A DNA stretch of 64,000 bases from Ruegeria_C sp041537905 (GTDB taxonomy: Bacteria; Pseudomonadota; Alphaproteobacteria; Rhodobacterales; Rhodobacteraceae), in the NCBI RefSeq assembly GCF_041537905.1, contig NZ_JBGRUO010000023.1, positions 37,737-101,736 of the forward strand. The letters are read 5' to 3'. A program made the translations under genes and the position numbers. The number at the start of each line of letters is the position of its first letter. Position 1 is the first letter of the stretch. Of this stretch, positions 17,013 through 25,026 are shown in pieces. The notes under the pieces were generated by a model, which was given only the letters and a program-made list of their open reading frames with translations, made no database searches and was not told the origin of the DNA.

Positions 17013-18122
17013 TCACAGGCGCATTTCGGTTTTGGGGTCGAACAAGCTGACCTTGCTCATGTCGACCTCAAAATCCATGACGCTGCCGGGCGCGGGCGCT
17101 TCGTCCGGCTCGCAGACGATGATTGCCTTCTGGCCTGCGATTGTGCACATCAGGATCGTCTCGGACCCGGTGGGCTCGTCCATATCGACCGAAACCTGCA
17201 CGATGACCGAGGCGTTTCCTTTGCGCGCGGCACGCGCCTCATGGGCGGGGCTGAAATGTTCGGGGCGAACGCCGAATGTGACCTGTTCGCCGTCGCTGAT
17301 GCCCGGGTAGTCGTTGTGGGGGAGTGGCAATCGCGTGCCGTCGCTGCCATCCAGAATGATGCTGGACCCTTCAGCCGTTTTCACGAATTTGGCGGCGAAG
17401 AAATTCATATTCGGCGAGCCCATGAAACCGGCAACGAAGATATTGGCGGGGCGTTCGTAGATTTCCTTTGGCGCTGCATATTGTTGCAACACACCATGGT
17501 GCATCACTGCAATGCGCGTGGCCAAAGTCATCGCCTCGATCTGGTCATGAGTCACGTAAACCGTGGTTCGCCCGACGTTATGGTGCAGTTTCTTGATCTC
17601 GGACCGCATCTCGACCCGCAGCTTCGCGTCGAGGTTGGAGAGGGGCTCATCGAAGAGGAACAGTTTCGGATCGCGCACCAGGGCGCGGCCCATGGCGACA
17701 CGCTGGCGCTGACCACCCGATAGCTGGCCGGGCTTGCGGTCCAGAAGCGGCTCGATCTGCAACAAGGCGGCAACCCGCGCGACAGTCTCTGCCTGAGTGG
17801 CCTTGTCGATGTTCCGGCATTCCATTCCAAAGGTCATGTTCTGGCGTACGGTCATGGTTGGGTAGAGCGCATAAGACTGGAAGACCATGGCGATGTCACG
17901 GTCCTTTGGGGCCTCGTTATTGACGACCTTGTCTTCGATCATCACCTCGCCAGATGTGACGCTTTCGAGCCCTGCGATGATCGACAGCAAAGTGGATTTA
18001 CCGCAGCCCGACGGGCCGACAAGCGCGACGAATTCTCCTGACTCAGCTTCGAGATTGATGTCCTTCAGGACGTCAACCGATCCGTAGCTCTTGCGCAGGT
18101 TCTTGATCAGCAAAGATGACAT
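17013..18122 (-). CDS. ugpC: Sugar ABC transporter ATP-binding protein (UgpC/MalK family)
   Basis: This is the 369-residue ATPase of a carbohydrate importer. The nucleotide-binding domain (about residues 1-235) has Walker A GPSGCGKST, the Q-loop in MVFQSYALYP, signature LSGGQRQRV, Walker B LFLFDEPLSNLD and the switch His in YVTHDQ. The C-terminal part (about 240-369) is the TOBE/MalK-type regulatory domain, with VTFGVRPEHFSPA. It is the last gene of a nine-gene leftward run and serves the two permeases encoded upstream. ATPases of this subfamily can be shared between transporters, so the symbol marks the family and not glycerol-3-phosphate specificity. Confidence 0.93.
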   Translation of the reverse strand: MSSLLIKNLRKSYGSVDVLKDINLEAESGEFVALVGPSGCGKSTLLSIIAGLESVTSGEVMIEDKVVNNEAPKDRDIAMVFQSYALYPTMTVRQNMTFGMECRNIDKATQAETVARVAALLQIEPLLDRKPGQLSGGQRQRVAMGRALVRDPKLFLFDEPLSNLDAKLRVEMRSEIKKLHHNVGRTTVYVTHDQIEAMTLATRIAVMHHGVLQQYAAPKEIYERPANIFVAGFMGSPNMNFFAAKFVKTAEGSSIILDGSDGTRLPLPHNDYPGISDGEQVTFGVRPEHFSPAHEARAARKGNASVIVQVSVDMDEPTGSETILMCTIAGQKAIIVCEPDEAPAPGSVMDFEVDMSKVSLFDPKTEMRL

Positions 18123-18133
18123 TGCCGGCTCCC

Positions 18134-19033
18134 TTATTTGACCGCGCCGGAGGTCAGGCCCCGGACGAAGTATTTGCCGCCGATGACGTAGACGAAGAGT
18201 GGCGGCAGGGCCGCGAAGATGACGGACGCGGCCTCGACATTGTAGTGGCGTTCGCCGGTGCCCGAGCCAGAGAAGGCCACGATGGCGGCAGTGATCGGCT
18301 GATTGGCACCCGAGGTGAACACGGTACCGAACAGAAACTCATTCCAAATCCCCGTGAATTGCCAGATCACGCAGACAATGAGGATTGGCGGCGATAGCGG
18401 CAGCATGATCCGCCGGAATATCCGCCAGAATCCGGCGCCGTCGATGCGGGCCGCCTTGATCAAATCATCCGGGACGGACAGGAAATAGTTGCGGCAGAAC
18501 AGCGTCGTAAAGCTGATCCCCTGGATCGTATGTACCAGAACCAGCCCGCCGATCGTGTTCGAAAGCCCGATCTTTCCAAGCACGAACGCCCAGGGCAGCA
18601 GCGTCATCTGCGCCGGAAGGAACACGCCCAAAGTGATCAGGCCGAATACCCAGGCGTCGTATCGAAAGCGCCACTTGGACAGGGCGTAACCATTCACGAC
18701 CCCAAATGCCGTGGACAGGATCGTTGCCGGGATGGTCATCATCAGCGTATTGGAGAAGTACCGTGATACGCCTTCGCAGCTTCCGCCCAGGCAAAACGTG
18801 CTCCAGGCTTCGGCCCAGTATCGCCAACTCAGCGCGTTGGGAACCGAAATGAAGCCTTCGCGCACGATTTCCTCCAGCGGCCGAAAGCTGTTCATGAAGA
18901 TGATGACCAGCGGTGACAGATAGAGCAGCGCGAAGAAGGCCAGGAGCGCGTAGACCGTGCCCTTCGCCCAAAGCCGCCGGAACCGGCCGCCTGTTGCCAG
19001 CGGGTCGAAGGCCTGATGGGATGTCTCAGCCAT
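18134..19033 (-). CDS. Carbohydrate ABC transporter permease (MalG/UgpE type)
   Basis: This is a 299-residue inner-membrane permease with six hydrophobic segments, beginning with VYALLAFFALLYLSPLVII. The cytoplasmic EAA loop, which docks onto the ATPase, is visible as DLIKAARIDGAGFWRIFRRI. The start is set at the ATG ending at 19033 because an AGAGGG ribosome site precedes it; this overlaps the upstream permease gene by eight bases. The long first periplasmic loop contains a Cys pair (STFCLGGSCEG), unusual for MalG proteins and possibly a disulfide. It forms the translocation pore with the permease at 19026-19940. Confidence 0.92.
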   Translation of the reverse strand: MAETSHQAFDPLATGGRFRRLWAKGTVYALLAFFALLYLSPLVIIFMNSFRPLEEIVREGFISVPNALSWRYWAEAWSTFCLGGSCEGVSRYFSNTLMMTIPATILSTAFGVVNGYALSKWRFRYDAWVFGLITLGVFLPAQMTLLPWAFVLGKIGLSNTIGGLVLVHTIQGISFTTLFCRNYFLSVPDDLIKAARIDGAGFWRIFRRIMLPLSPPILIVCVIWQFTGIWNEFLFGTVFTSGANQPITAAIVAFSGSGTGERHYNVEAASVIFAALPPLFVYVIGGKYFVRGLTSGAVK

Positions 19034-19940
19034 GGCGCTGGCCCTCTTTCCTGGCGCGCCAACTGGTCCAAAGAACATAGGGCACGATAACAATGGCGAG
19101 CGCGACGAGGATCATGACGGCTGCCGCCGCCCCTTGTGCTATCTGACCGCGCTGGAACATCAGGTCATAGACCACGATGGCAGGCACGGTGGTCGCGACC
19201 CCTGGTCCCCCCTGTGTCAAGGCCACGACAAGGTCATAGGTTTTGATCGCGAATTGCAGCAGCACGACGGAGACCGCGACAAAGATCGGCCAGATCGTCG
19301 GCAGCACCACCCTGCGATAAATACGCGGCATAGAGGCCCCGTCTATCTGAGCGGCCTTGATCAGGTCCCCGTCAACGGATCGCAATCCGGCCAGGATCAG
19401 CGCCATCGCGAAACCAGATGCGTGCCATATCCCGGTGAACACCACGACGTAAAGCGCCATGTCCCGGTCGGTGATCCAGTCGAATTGCGCGCTCAGCCAG
19501 CCCAGATCATTCAGCGCACGCTCGACCCCGGTTTGCGGGTGGAAAATCCAGCGCCATACCGTGCCGGTGACGATGAAGGAGATTGCGAGCGGGTAGAGAA
19601 AGATAGTGCGCCAGACGGATTCGAAGCGTACCCGCTGGTCGATGAGAACAGCGAGCAGCGTGCCGACAAAGAGCGAGCCCAGCACATAGAGCGCACCAAA
19701 CAAAAACAGGTTTTGATAGGCGACAATCCAGCGCTTGCTTTTCCAGAGTGCGGCATATTCGCCAAAGCCACCATAGGCCATGTTAGGCAGCAGCGTGGAT
19801 TGCGACACGGAAATCCATAGCGTCCAAGCCGAGAACACCACCACATAGATGAAGGCGGCAGCAAGGGTGGGCACGAGGACCAGCTGTGGCGTCCAGCTTG
19901 CAAGTCGCGCGGCCAGTGAGGGTTGCGTCGATTCCGGCAT
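19026..19940 (-). CDS. Carbohydrate ABC transporter permease (MalF/UgpA type)
   Basis: This is a permease of about 304 residues with six hydrophobic segments, starting with LVLVPTLAAAFIYVVVFSAWTLWIS. Its EAA loop is DLIKAAQIDGASMPRIYRRV, and the segment after it (VLPTIWPIFVAVSVVLLQFAIKTYDLVVALTQGGPG, read in part) is characteristic of the MalF half. The start is placed at the ATG ending at 19940; earlier in-frame ATGs lie too close to the receptor gene and add residues without family resemblance. It lies 80 bases downstream of the binding-protein gene and overlaps the next permease gene. Confidence 0.91.
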   Translation of the reverse strand: MPESTQPSLAARLASWTPQLVLVPTLAAAFIYVVVFSAWTLWISVSQSTLLPNMAYGGFGEYAALWKSKRWIVAYQNLFLFGALYVLGSLFVGTLLAVLIDQRVRFESVWRTIFLYPLAISFIVTGTVWRWIFHPQTGVERALNDLGWLSAQFDWITDRDMALYVVVFTGIWHASGFAMALILAGLRSVDGDLIKAAQIDGASMPRIYRRVVLPTIWPIFVAVSVVLLQFAIKTYDLVVALTQGGPGVATTVPAIVVYDLMFQRGQIAQGAAAAVMILVALAIVIVPYVLWTSWRARKEGQRHG

Positions 19941-20020
19941 GATCAGTCTTTCGAGTGGCGTCTTGATCGGACCGCGCCAACGATAAGAGGACATCGGCAC
20001 GGCTATCTTGCTACCGATCC

Positions 20021-21286
20021 CTAGCTTTGCAGTTCGACCGCGTCAGCAAGCTGATTTGCGGCCTCTTCCGGTGTGATCGAGTCGTCGGCGACAAACTCGG
20101 TAATCACTTCCATCATGGCGCCACGGTATTTTTGCAGAACCGTCATGTTATGCGCCATCGAGCGGACCAGCGTACCTTCTTCGACAGAGGCTTTCAGGTC
20201 TGTCAGCCCCTGCTGCTGGCACTGGGTGAATCCACCGACCGACAGATCAACGTCGGTGCGCGATGGGATCGAGCCCTTGGCAACGTTGAAGGTCACCTGA
20301 AACTCGGGCGACATGATGGTGCTGGCGAGGAGTTTTTGACCCTCCACGTAGTCAGGGTCATTTTGGTTGAAGAACACCACCGAGTCCGCGTTGAGGATGA
20401 AGCCGTTGCCACCCCAGTTTACGGGGGTCTGGTGACACAGGTAGTCTTCGCCTTCCTTAAAGCCCGCCAGATTGGCAGATGCCACGGTCCAGTCGCCCAT
20501 GAGGAAGAACGCGGCCTCGCCGGTCATGGTCATCGTCATTGACTGTTCCCACGAGCGGCCATTGATGCCGTCATCCATATACCCCACCATCTTACGCAGT
20601 TGAGCAAAAGCGTCGATCATGCCCTGGCTGCGCATGGCATCCGTATCCGCCTCTTGGAAGGCCTTTCGATAGAGGTCGATATCCATGCCGTAGACGACAC
20701 TGTCGAATGTGGTTGTGTCCGACCAGTCCGCTGCGCCATGGGCGATGCAAGTTTTGCCCGCCGCGACGATCTTGTCGCAAGCTGCATTGAACTCATCCCA
20801 TGTTTTGGGAATCTCAAGGCCGAGCTCATCAAGAAGCTTTGGCGAGCTGTACAGCCAGTTGACACGGTGGATGTTCATAGGTGCCGCAACCCAACTGCCG
20901 GTGGGTTTCATCACCGAGGTCAGTTCCGGCGCAACCACGTCGTCCCAACCCTCCTTGGCGGCAACCTCATCGAGATTGGCCGTTGCGCCTGTATTGTTCC
21001 ACTCAGCAATCTCGGGGCCTTTCAGCTGCACAGCCGCAGGAGCGTTACCGGCCACCACGTCGGAGCGCAGCTTGGCAAGAGTGTTGGAGGTATGGCCGGA
21101 AATCGCCGTCTGCTCCCATGTGCCACCGGCGGCCTCAAACATTTCGCCCAGCTTGGCGATCGCTGCGGCTTCCGAGCCTTGCGCCCATTGGTGCATCATG
21201 TTGGTTTTGGGTTCGGCCTGCGCGCCCACAGCCAGTGCAGTGGCGGCCAGAATCGAGACACCCGTCATAGCCCTATTCAGTTTCAT
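20021..21286 (-). CDS. Sugar ABC transporter substrate-binding protein (family 1)
   Basis: This is the periplasmic receptor of the importer, 421 residues. A Sec signal peptide covers about residues 1-24 (KLNRAMTGVSILAATALAVG, cleaved after AQA). Family-1 motifs include HQWAQGSEAAAIAKLGEMFE, NAPAAVQLKGPEIAEW and AAFFLMGDWTVASANLAG. Three Cys residues (in DKIVAAGKTCIA, YLCHQ and FTQCQQQ) are notable for a roseobacter receptor. A GGAGGAG site precedes the ATG. It resembles the glucose/mannose-type receptors often found with glucose-utilisation genes, but the linked SDR and FAH-family enzymes suggest a 6-deoxy or other aldose such as L-fucose. The ligand remains an inference. Confidence 0.92.
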   Translation of the reverse strand: MKLNRAMTGVSILAATALAVGAQAEPKTNMMHQWAQGSEAAAIAKLGEMFEAAGGTWEQTAISGHTSNTLAKLRSDVVAGNAPAAVQLKGPEIAEWNNTGATANLDEVAAKEGWDDVVAPELTSVMKPTGSWVAAPMNIHRVNWLYSSPKLLDELGLEIPKTWDEFNAACDKIVAAGKTCIAHGAADWSDTTTFDSVVYGMDIDLYRKAFQEADTDAMRSQGMIDAFAQLRKMVGYMDDGINGRSWEQSMTMTMTGEAAFFLMGDWTVASANLAGFKEGEDYLCHQTPVNWGGNGFILNADSVVFFNQNDPDYVEGQKLLASTIMSPEFQVTFNVAKGSIPSRTDVDLSVGGFTQCQQQGLTDLKASVEEGTLVRSMAHNMTVLQKYRGAMMEVITEFVADDSITPEEAANQLADAVELQS

Positions 21287-21342
21287 CTCATTTCTCCTCC
21301 GTTGAGATTTTGGTTATTTCTCGGTGAGTTTTGCGGACAGCT

Positions 21343-22110
21343 TCATATTGAAATCCCCCCGTCCACATTGATGGTCTGGCCAGTGACAAAGCCCCCGCCT
21401 GCTGAGACCAGCCACGCGCAGGTGGCCGCGATCTCGTCTGCACTGGCAAAGCGGCCAGCGGGTTGGCGCTTCAGGAACCAGGCTTCGGCGGCCTCAACGC
21501 TGCCAAGCTCTTCTGCCAGATCGGCGATGCGCTGTCGCAGTGAGGGCGTGTCGACCACACCCGGGCAGATCGCGTTAAAGCGGATGCCATGCTCCAGGTA
21601 GTCGGCCGCGCAGGCTTTCATCAGCCCGATCACGCCACCTTTGGCCGCGCCATAGGCCGCGCGAAACGGGTAGCCTTTGACTGATGAGGCCAACGAAGCA
21701 ATCAATACCACTGCGCCGCCATTCGCCTTCATGCGTGGGACCACCGCACGGGTCACATGAAAGGCACTGTCGAGGCAGATGGACTGGCTTTTGCGCCAGT
21801 CCTGATCAGTTGTGGTTTCGACCGTGCCGTGATGTACGAAGCCCACCGCGTGAACCATGATGTCGATGCGGTCGTGATTGGACAGCCAGTCTTCTACAGC
21901 CACCGGATCAGTCGCATCCACCGCCGTGGTCGACGCAGCCGCAAGCCCGTTCAGCAAGCGCGAGTCAATGTCCGAAACATGAACCTGCGCCCCCTCGGCC
22001 ACGAACCGTTCGGCAATGGCGCGCCCGATGCCCTGGCCCGCCGCCGTAACGCAGGCCACTTGTCCCGCGAGCCGCTGTTGCGGCGGATATGAGGGCTGCT
22101 GCGGGGTCAA
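21343..22110 (-). CDS. SDR-family dehydrogenase, 2-keto-3-deoxy-L-fuconate dehydrogenase-like
   Basis: This is a 255-residue short-chain dehydrogenase. The cofactor loop is TAAGQGIGRAIAE, a negatively charged SDIDS at the end of strand 2 favours NAD, and the catalytic set is Ser in LIASLAS with YGAAKGG (Tyr and Lys). The segment RFNAICPGVVDTPSLRQRI followed by FLKRQPAGRFASADEIA matches the pattern of 2-keto-3-deoxy-L-fuconate 4-dehydrogenases. In that pathway it oxidises the keto-deoxy acid to a 2,4-diketo acid, which an FAH-family hydrolase cleaves; such a hydrolase is encoded two genes upstream. It overlaps the second SDR gene by four bases. Confidence 0.87.
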   Translation of the reverse strand: MTPQQPSYPPQQRLAGQVACVTAAGQGIGRAIAERFVAEGAQVHVSDIDSRLLNGLAAASTTAVDATDPVAVEDWLSNHDRIDIMVHAVGFVHHGTVETTTDQDWRKSQSICLDSAFHVTRAVVPRMKANGGAVVLIASLASSVKGYPFRAAYGAAKGGVIGLMKACAADYLEHGIRFNAICPGVVDTPSLRQRIADLAEELGSVEAAEAWFLKRQPAGRFASADEIAATCAWLVSAGGGFVTGQTINVDGGISI

Positions 22111-22856
22111 TAGGTGGCCCGTCCGCCCGACAGGTCAAACACCGCGCCTGTCGTGAAAGAGTTCTCGGCAGAGGCGATCCACGAAACCATATTCGCGATT
22201 TCTTCGACCGTCACAAACCGCCCGCGCGGAATTTTGGAGAGCATGAATTCGACGAAATCCTCTGAGACCTGATCGAATATCCGGGTCTTTGCGGCGGCAG
22301 GCGTGATGCAATTGACGGCAATGTCGTAGCCCGCGAGCTCCTTGCCCAGCGATTTGGTCATCGCAATCACCGCAGCCTTCGAGGTGGAATAGGCGGAGGC
22401 GTTCGGATTACCCTCTTTCCCCGCAACTGATGCCACGTTGACGATGCGCCCATAATTGCGCGCAATCATTCCGGGGATGACGGTTCGGCAAGTGTGGAAC
22501 GTGCCGTTGGTGTTCACGTCCTGCACCTTGCGCCATGCATCGGCGGGGTAGTCAGCCAAAACCGACGTAGGCCCGGCAATGCCAGCACAGTTGACCAGCA
22601 CATCCACTTTACCGAACTTCTCCTCGGTGGCAGCCTGCGCAGCCTCGACGCTGGCGAGGTCGGAAACGTCGGTTTGTGTTAAGAACAGATTGTCGCAATC
22701 GATTGCTGTGACGCGCTCTTCTGGGGCCGAGATATCCATATCCCAGATAGCGGTTTTCGCGCCAGAAGCGGCGAGGCGGTCGGCGATAGCTGCGCCGATG
22801 CCGTTGCACCCGCCCGTGATTGCAGCAACCTGACTGTTGAAATCATAGCTGTTCAC
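22107..22856 (-). CDS. SDR-family dehydrogenase, probable aldose dehydrogenase
   Basis: This is a 249-residue short-chain dehydrogenase with cofactor loop TGGCNGIGAAIAD, an Asp at the end of strand 2 (WDMDIS) favouring NAD, NCAGIAGP, and catalytic Ser in NVASVAG with YSTSKAA. The GTG start at 22856 is chosen because GGAGG lies seven bases upstream and GTGA overlaps the previous stop; longer frames add residues unlike an SDR. Beside a KDF-dehydrogenase-like SDR, it may oxidise the sugar to its lactone as the first pathway step. The exact substrate and direction cannot be read from sequence. Confidence 0.88.
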   Translation of the reverse strand: MNSYDFNSQVAAITGGCNGIGAAIADRLAASGAKTAIWDMDISAPEERVTAIDCDNLFLTQTDVSDLASVEAAQAATEEKFGKVDVLVNCAGIAGPTSVLADYPADAWRKVQDVNTNGTFHTCRTVIPGMIARNYGRIVNVASVAGKEGNPNASAYSTSKAAVIAMTKSLGKELAGYDIAVNCITPAAAKTRIFDQVSEDFVEFMLSKIPRGRFVTVEEIANMVSWIASAENSFTTGAVFDLSGGRATY

Positions 22857-23713
22857 GACATGGCCTCCAATGCGACGACCGTCTGGGCCTGCTCGCCCAG
22901 CCCGTCGATGCCCAGGCGTACGGTGTCGCCCTCGGTCAGCCACATCTGCGGCTTCATGCCCGCACCCACGCCCGGAGGCGTGCCGGTACAGATCAGATCC
23001 CCTGGTTCTAGGCGGGTGAATTCCGACATGTAGCTAACGATGGTTTTCACGTCGAAAATCATCGTACCGGTATTGCCGGTCTGCACCCGTTGCCCGTTGA
23101 CATCGAGCCACATGCCGAGGTTTTGTACGTCGGCTATTTCATCCTTGTTGGCGAGGAACGGCCCGGTAGGGCAGAAGTTTGGGAAACTCTTGCCCTTGAC
23201 CCACTGGCCAGAACGTTCCTGCTGCCAGGCGCGCTCCGAGATATCGTTGACCAGCACGAAACCCGCGATGTGGTCCATCGCTTCGTCCCGGGAGATATCC
23301 AGGGTTGGTTTGCCGATGATGATGCCGAGTTCGACCTCCCAGTCCAGCTTGGTCATACGAGGGGACTTCAGAATGTCATCATTCGGACCGCAATATGTGA
23401 CAGTGGATTTGTTAAACAGGATCGGCTCGTCCGGCACTGGCAGTCCGGCCTCGGCTGCATGGTCAGAATAGTTCAACCCCACACACCAGATGTTGAAAGG
23501 TTGCGCGACTGGCGGCGCCAGGCGCATACCGTCGGTTTGGGCAACGGGTAAAGTGGTGGGATCGAGCGCTGCCAGCTTTGTCAGCAGGTCAGGCGACAGC
23601 GTGCGCGGTCCGAAGTCCTCGACGATCGAAGACACGTCGCGGGCTGTGCCGTCTGCGTCAATAATGCAAGGGATTTTGCGCCCCTGGCGATCGCCATAGC
23701 GGGAGAGTTTCAT
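22853..23713 (-). CDS. Fumarylacetoacetate hydrolase-family protein, 2,4-diketo-3-deoxy-L-fuconate hydrolase-like
   Basis: This is a 286-residue FAH-superfamily enzyme. An N-terminal cap (MKLSRYGDRQGRKIPCIID) precedes the catalytic domain. That domain carries NYSDHAAE, ILFNKSTVTYCGPNDDI, the metal-binding WEVELGIIIGK (Glu-x-Glu) with DISERAWQ following, KSFPNFCPTGPF and TGTPPGVGAG. The opening and the FCPTGP/GTPPGVG pattern fit 2,4-diketo-3-deoxy-L-fuconate hydrolase, which splits the diketo acid to pyruvate and lactate. Many relatives are annotated loosely as ureidoglycolate lyase. It overlaps the enolase-like gene and the second SDR gene by a few bases each, indicating tight coupling. Confidence 0.88.
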   Translation of the reverse strand: MKLSRYGDRQGRKIPCIIDADGTARDVSSIVEDFGPRTLSPDLLTKLAALDPTTLPVAQTDGMRLAPPVAQPFNIWCVGLNYSDHAAEAGLPVPDEPILFNKSTVTYCGPNDDILKSPRMTKLDWEVELGIIIGKPTLDISRDEAMDHIAGFVLVNDISERAWQQERSGQWVKGKSFPNFCPTGPFLANKDEIADVQNLGMWLDVNGQRVQTGNTGTMIFDVKTIVSYMSEFTRLEPGDLICTGTPPGVGAGMKPQMWLTEGDTVRLGIDGLGEQAQTVVALEAMS

Positions 23714-25026
23714 GCTGCTGTTTCCTTATTATTCTTGCTGCCCCACCACGTGTTGGCGAGTGGCTTGCCACCGACGAACGAACCGCTGCCCAACGTGTCC
23801 TGAATGCGTAGACATTCGTTCCATTTGATCATCCGCTCGGACCGGGTGAAGGAGCCAACTTTGAGCTGTCCGCCGCCCAGCCCCGTGGCCAGATGGCTGA
23901 TCGAGACATCTTCCGTCTCTCCTGAACGCGCCGAGACAATCGCGCCCCAGCCCTTGGCCCGGGCCATGCGGAAGGTCTCGAAGCTTTCAGAGATGGTGCC
24001 CGCCTGATTGACCTTGATCAGAACCGCGTTGCAGGCACCTTGGGTCTGGGCCTTGCGGACAAGATCGACGTTTGTGACCAGATAGTCGTCGCCGATAATC
24101 TGAACACGGTCACCGAAGCGGCGGGTAAACTCGACGGTGCCGGCAACATCGTCCTCCGCTAGCGGGTCTTCAATCGAGGCAATCGGGTAGGTCTCGAGCC
24201 AGCCGCCCAGCATCTCGATCATCTCGGCGCTGTCGAGGTAGCGGTCTTCCAGAGCAAGGCGATAGCGCCCTTCCTTGCCAAATTCAGAAGCCGCAATGTC
24301 GAGAGAAACAACAACCCGCTCGCCCGGCTTTTCCCCGGCCTTCTCAATGGCTTCGATCAGCGTTTCAAGCGCCTCTTCATTGCTGTCAAAGACCGGCCAC
24401 CAGCCGCCCTCATCGGCGACACCGGCCAGCTTGCCCTTGGACTTCATGATGTCACCGGCAGCGAAGTAAACCTCGCTGGTAACCTCCATCACCTCGTCAA
24501 AGCTGGCCGCACCCGGTATCATGATCATGAAATCCTGAATGTCGACGCGACGACCTGCATGCGCGCCGCCCCCGAAAATCTGAATCTCGGGCAAAGGCAA
24601 AGACGGAGTAAACCCGGTCGTTTCGGCCACATGCTGCCAGAGCGGACGCCCGGCATTCGCAGCCGCAGCGTGCAGAACGGCCAGAGATGTAGCGACTGTG
24701 GCGTTTCCCCCGAGGGTATCCTTCAAGGGTGAGTTGTCGAGCGCCAAAATGGCTTCGTCCGCTCTGCTTTGATCCTGCACGTCAAGCCCTGTTAGGGCGG
24801 CAGCGATCGGACCGTTCACGCTGTCGAGCGCGGATTGCACGTTTTGCCCTCGCAACATAACTCCGCCGTCGCGAAGATCGACAGCTTCCCGTGTGCCGCG
24901 CGATGCGCCCGCTGGCGCAATGGCACGTCCAAGGACGCCGTTTTCAAGCGTCACATCGACCTCAACCGTCGGCTTTCCACGGGAGTCCCAGACGCGCCGG
25001 GCTTTTATTCCTTCTATCGCTGCCAC
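23710..25026 (-). CDS. Enolase-like protein, probable acid-sugar dehydratase
   Basis: This 438-residue protein aligns along its length with true enolase (2-phosphoglycerate dehydratase), yet sits inside a sugar-catabolic operon. Metal ligands are kept (Asp243, Glu286, Asp313), as are the catalytic Glu206 and Lys338 (yeast Glu211, Lys345), His156 (yeast His159) and Lys389 (yeast Lys396). Several active-site positions differ: yeast His373 is Ala366 in VSARSGETED, Glu168 is Asp165 in IQDF, and the mobile loop SGAST reads AGASR (Ala39, Arg43). These changes suggest a different substrate, plausibly an aldonic acid or its phosphate dehydrated to a 2-keto-3-deoxy acid for the SDR and FAH-family enzymes next door. 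It overlaps the FAH gene by four bases and the kinase gene by thirteen. A housekeeping enolase is presumably elsewhere. Confidence 0.8.
   Translation of the reverse strand: MAAIEGIKARRVWDSRGKPTVEVDVTLENGVLGRAIAPAGASRGTREAVDLRDGGVMLRGQNVQSALDSVNGPIAAALTGLDVQDQSRADEAILALDNSPLKDTLGGNATVATSLAVLHAAAANAGRPLWQHVAETTGFTPSLPLPEIQIFGGGAHAGRRVDIQDFMIMIPGAASFDEVMEVTSEVYFAAGDIMKSKGKLAGVADEGGWWPVFDSNEEALETLIEAIEKAGEKPGERVVVSLDIAASEFGKEGRYRLALEDRYLDSAEMIEMLGGWLETYPIASIEDPLAEDDVAGTVEFTRRFGDRVQIIGDDYLVTNVDLVRKAQTQGACNAVLIKVNQAGTISESFETFRMARAKGWGAIVSARSGETEDVSISHLATGLGGGQLKVGSFTRSERMIKWNECLRIQDTLGSGSFVGGKPLANTWWGSKNNKETAA

Noticed and set aside
23710..25026. Housekeeping enolase
   Set aside because: Operon context, the His373-to-Ala change and the altered mobile loop argue for a different substrate; the rest of the genome would be needed to close this.
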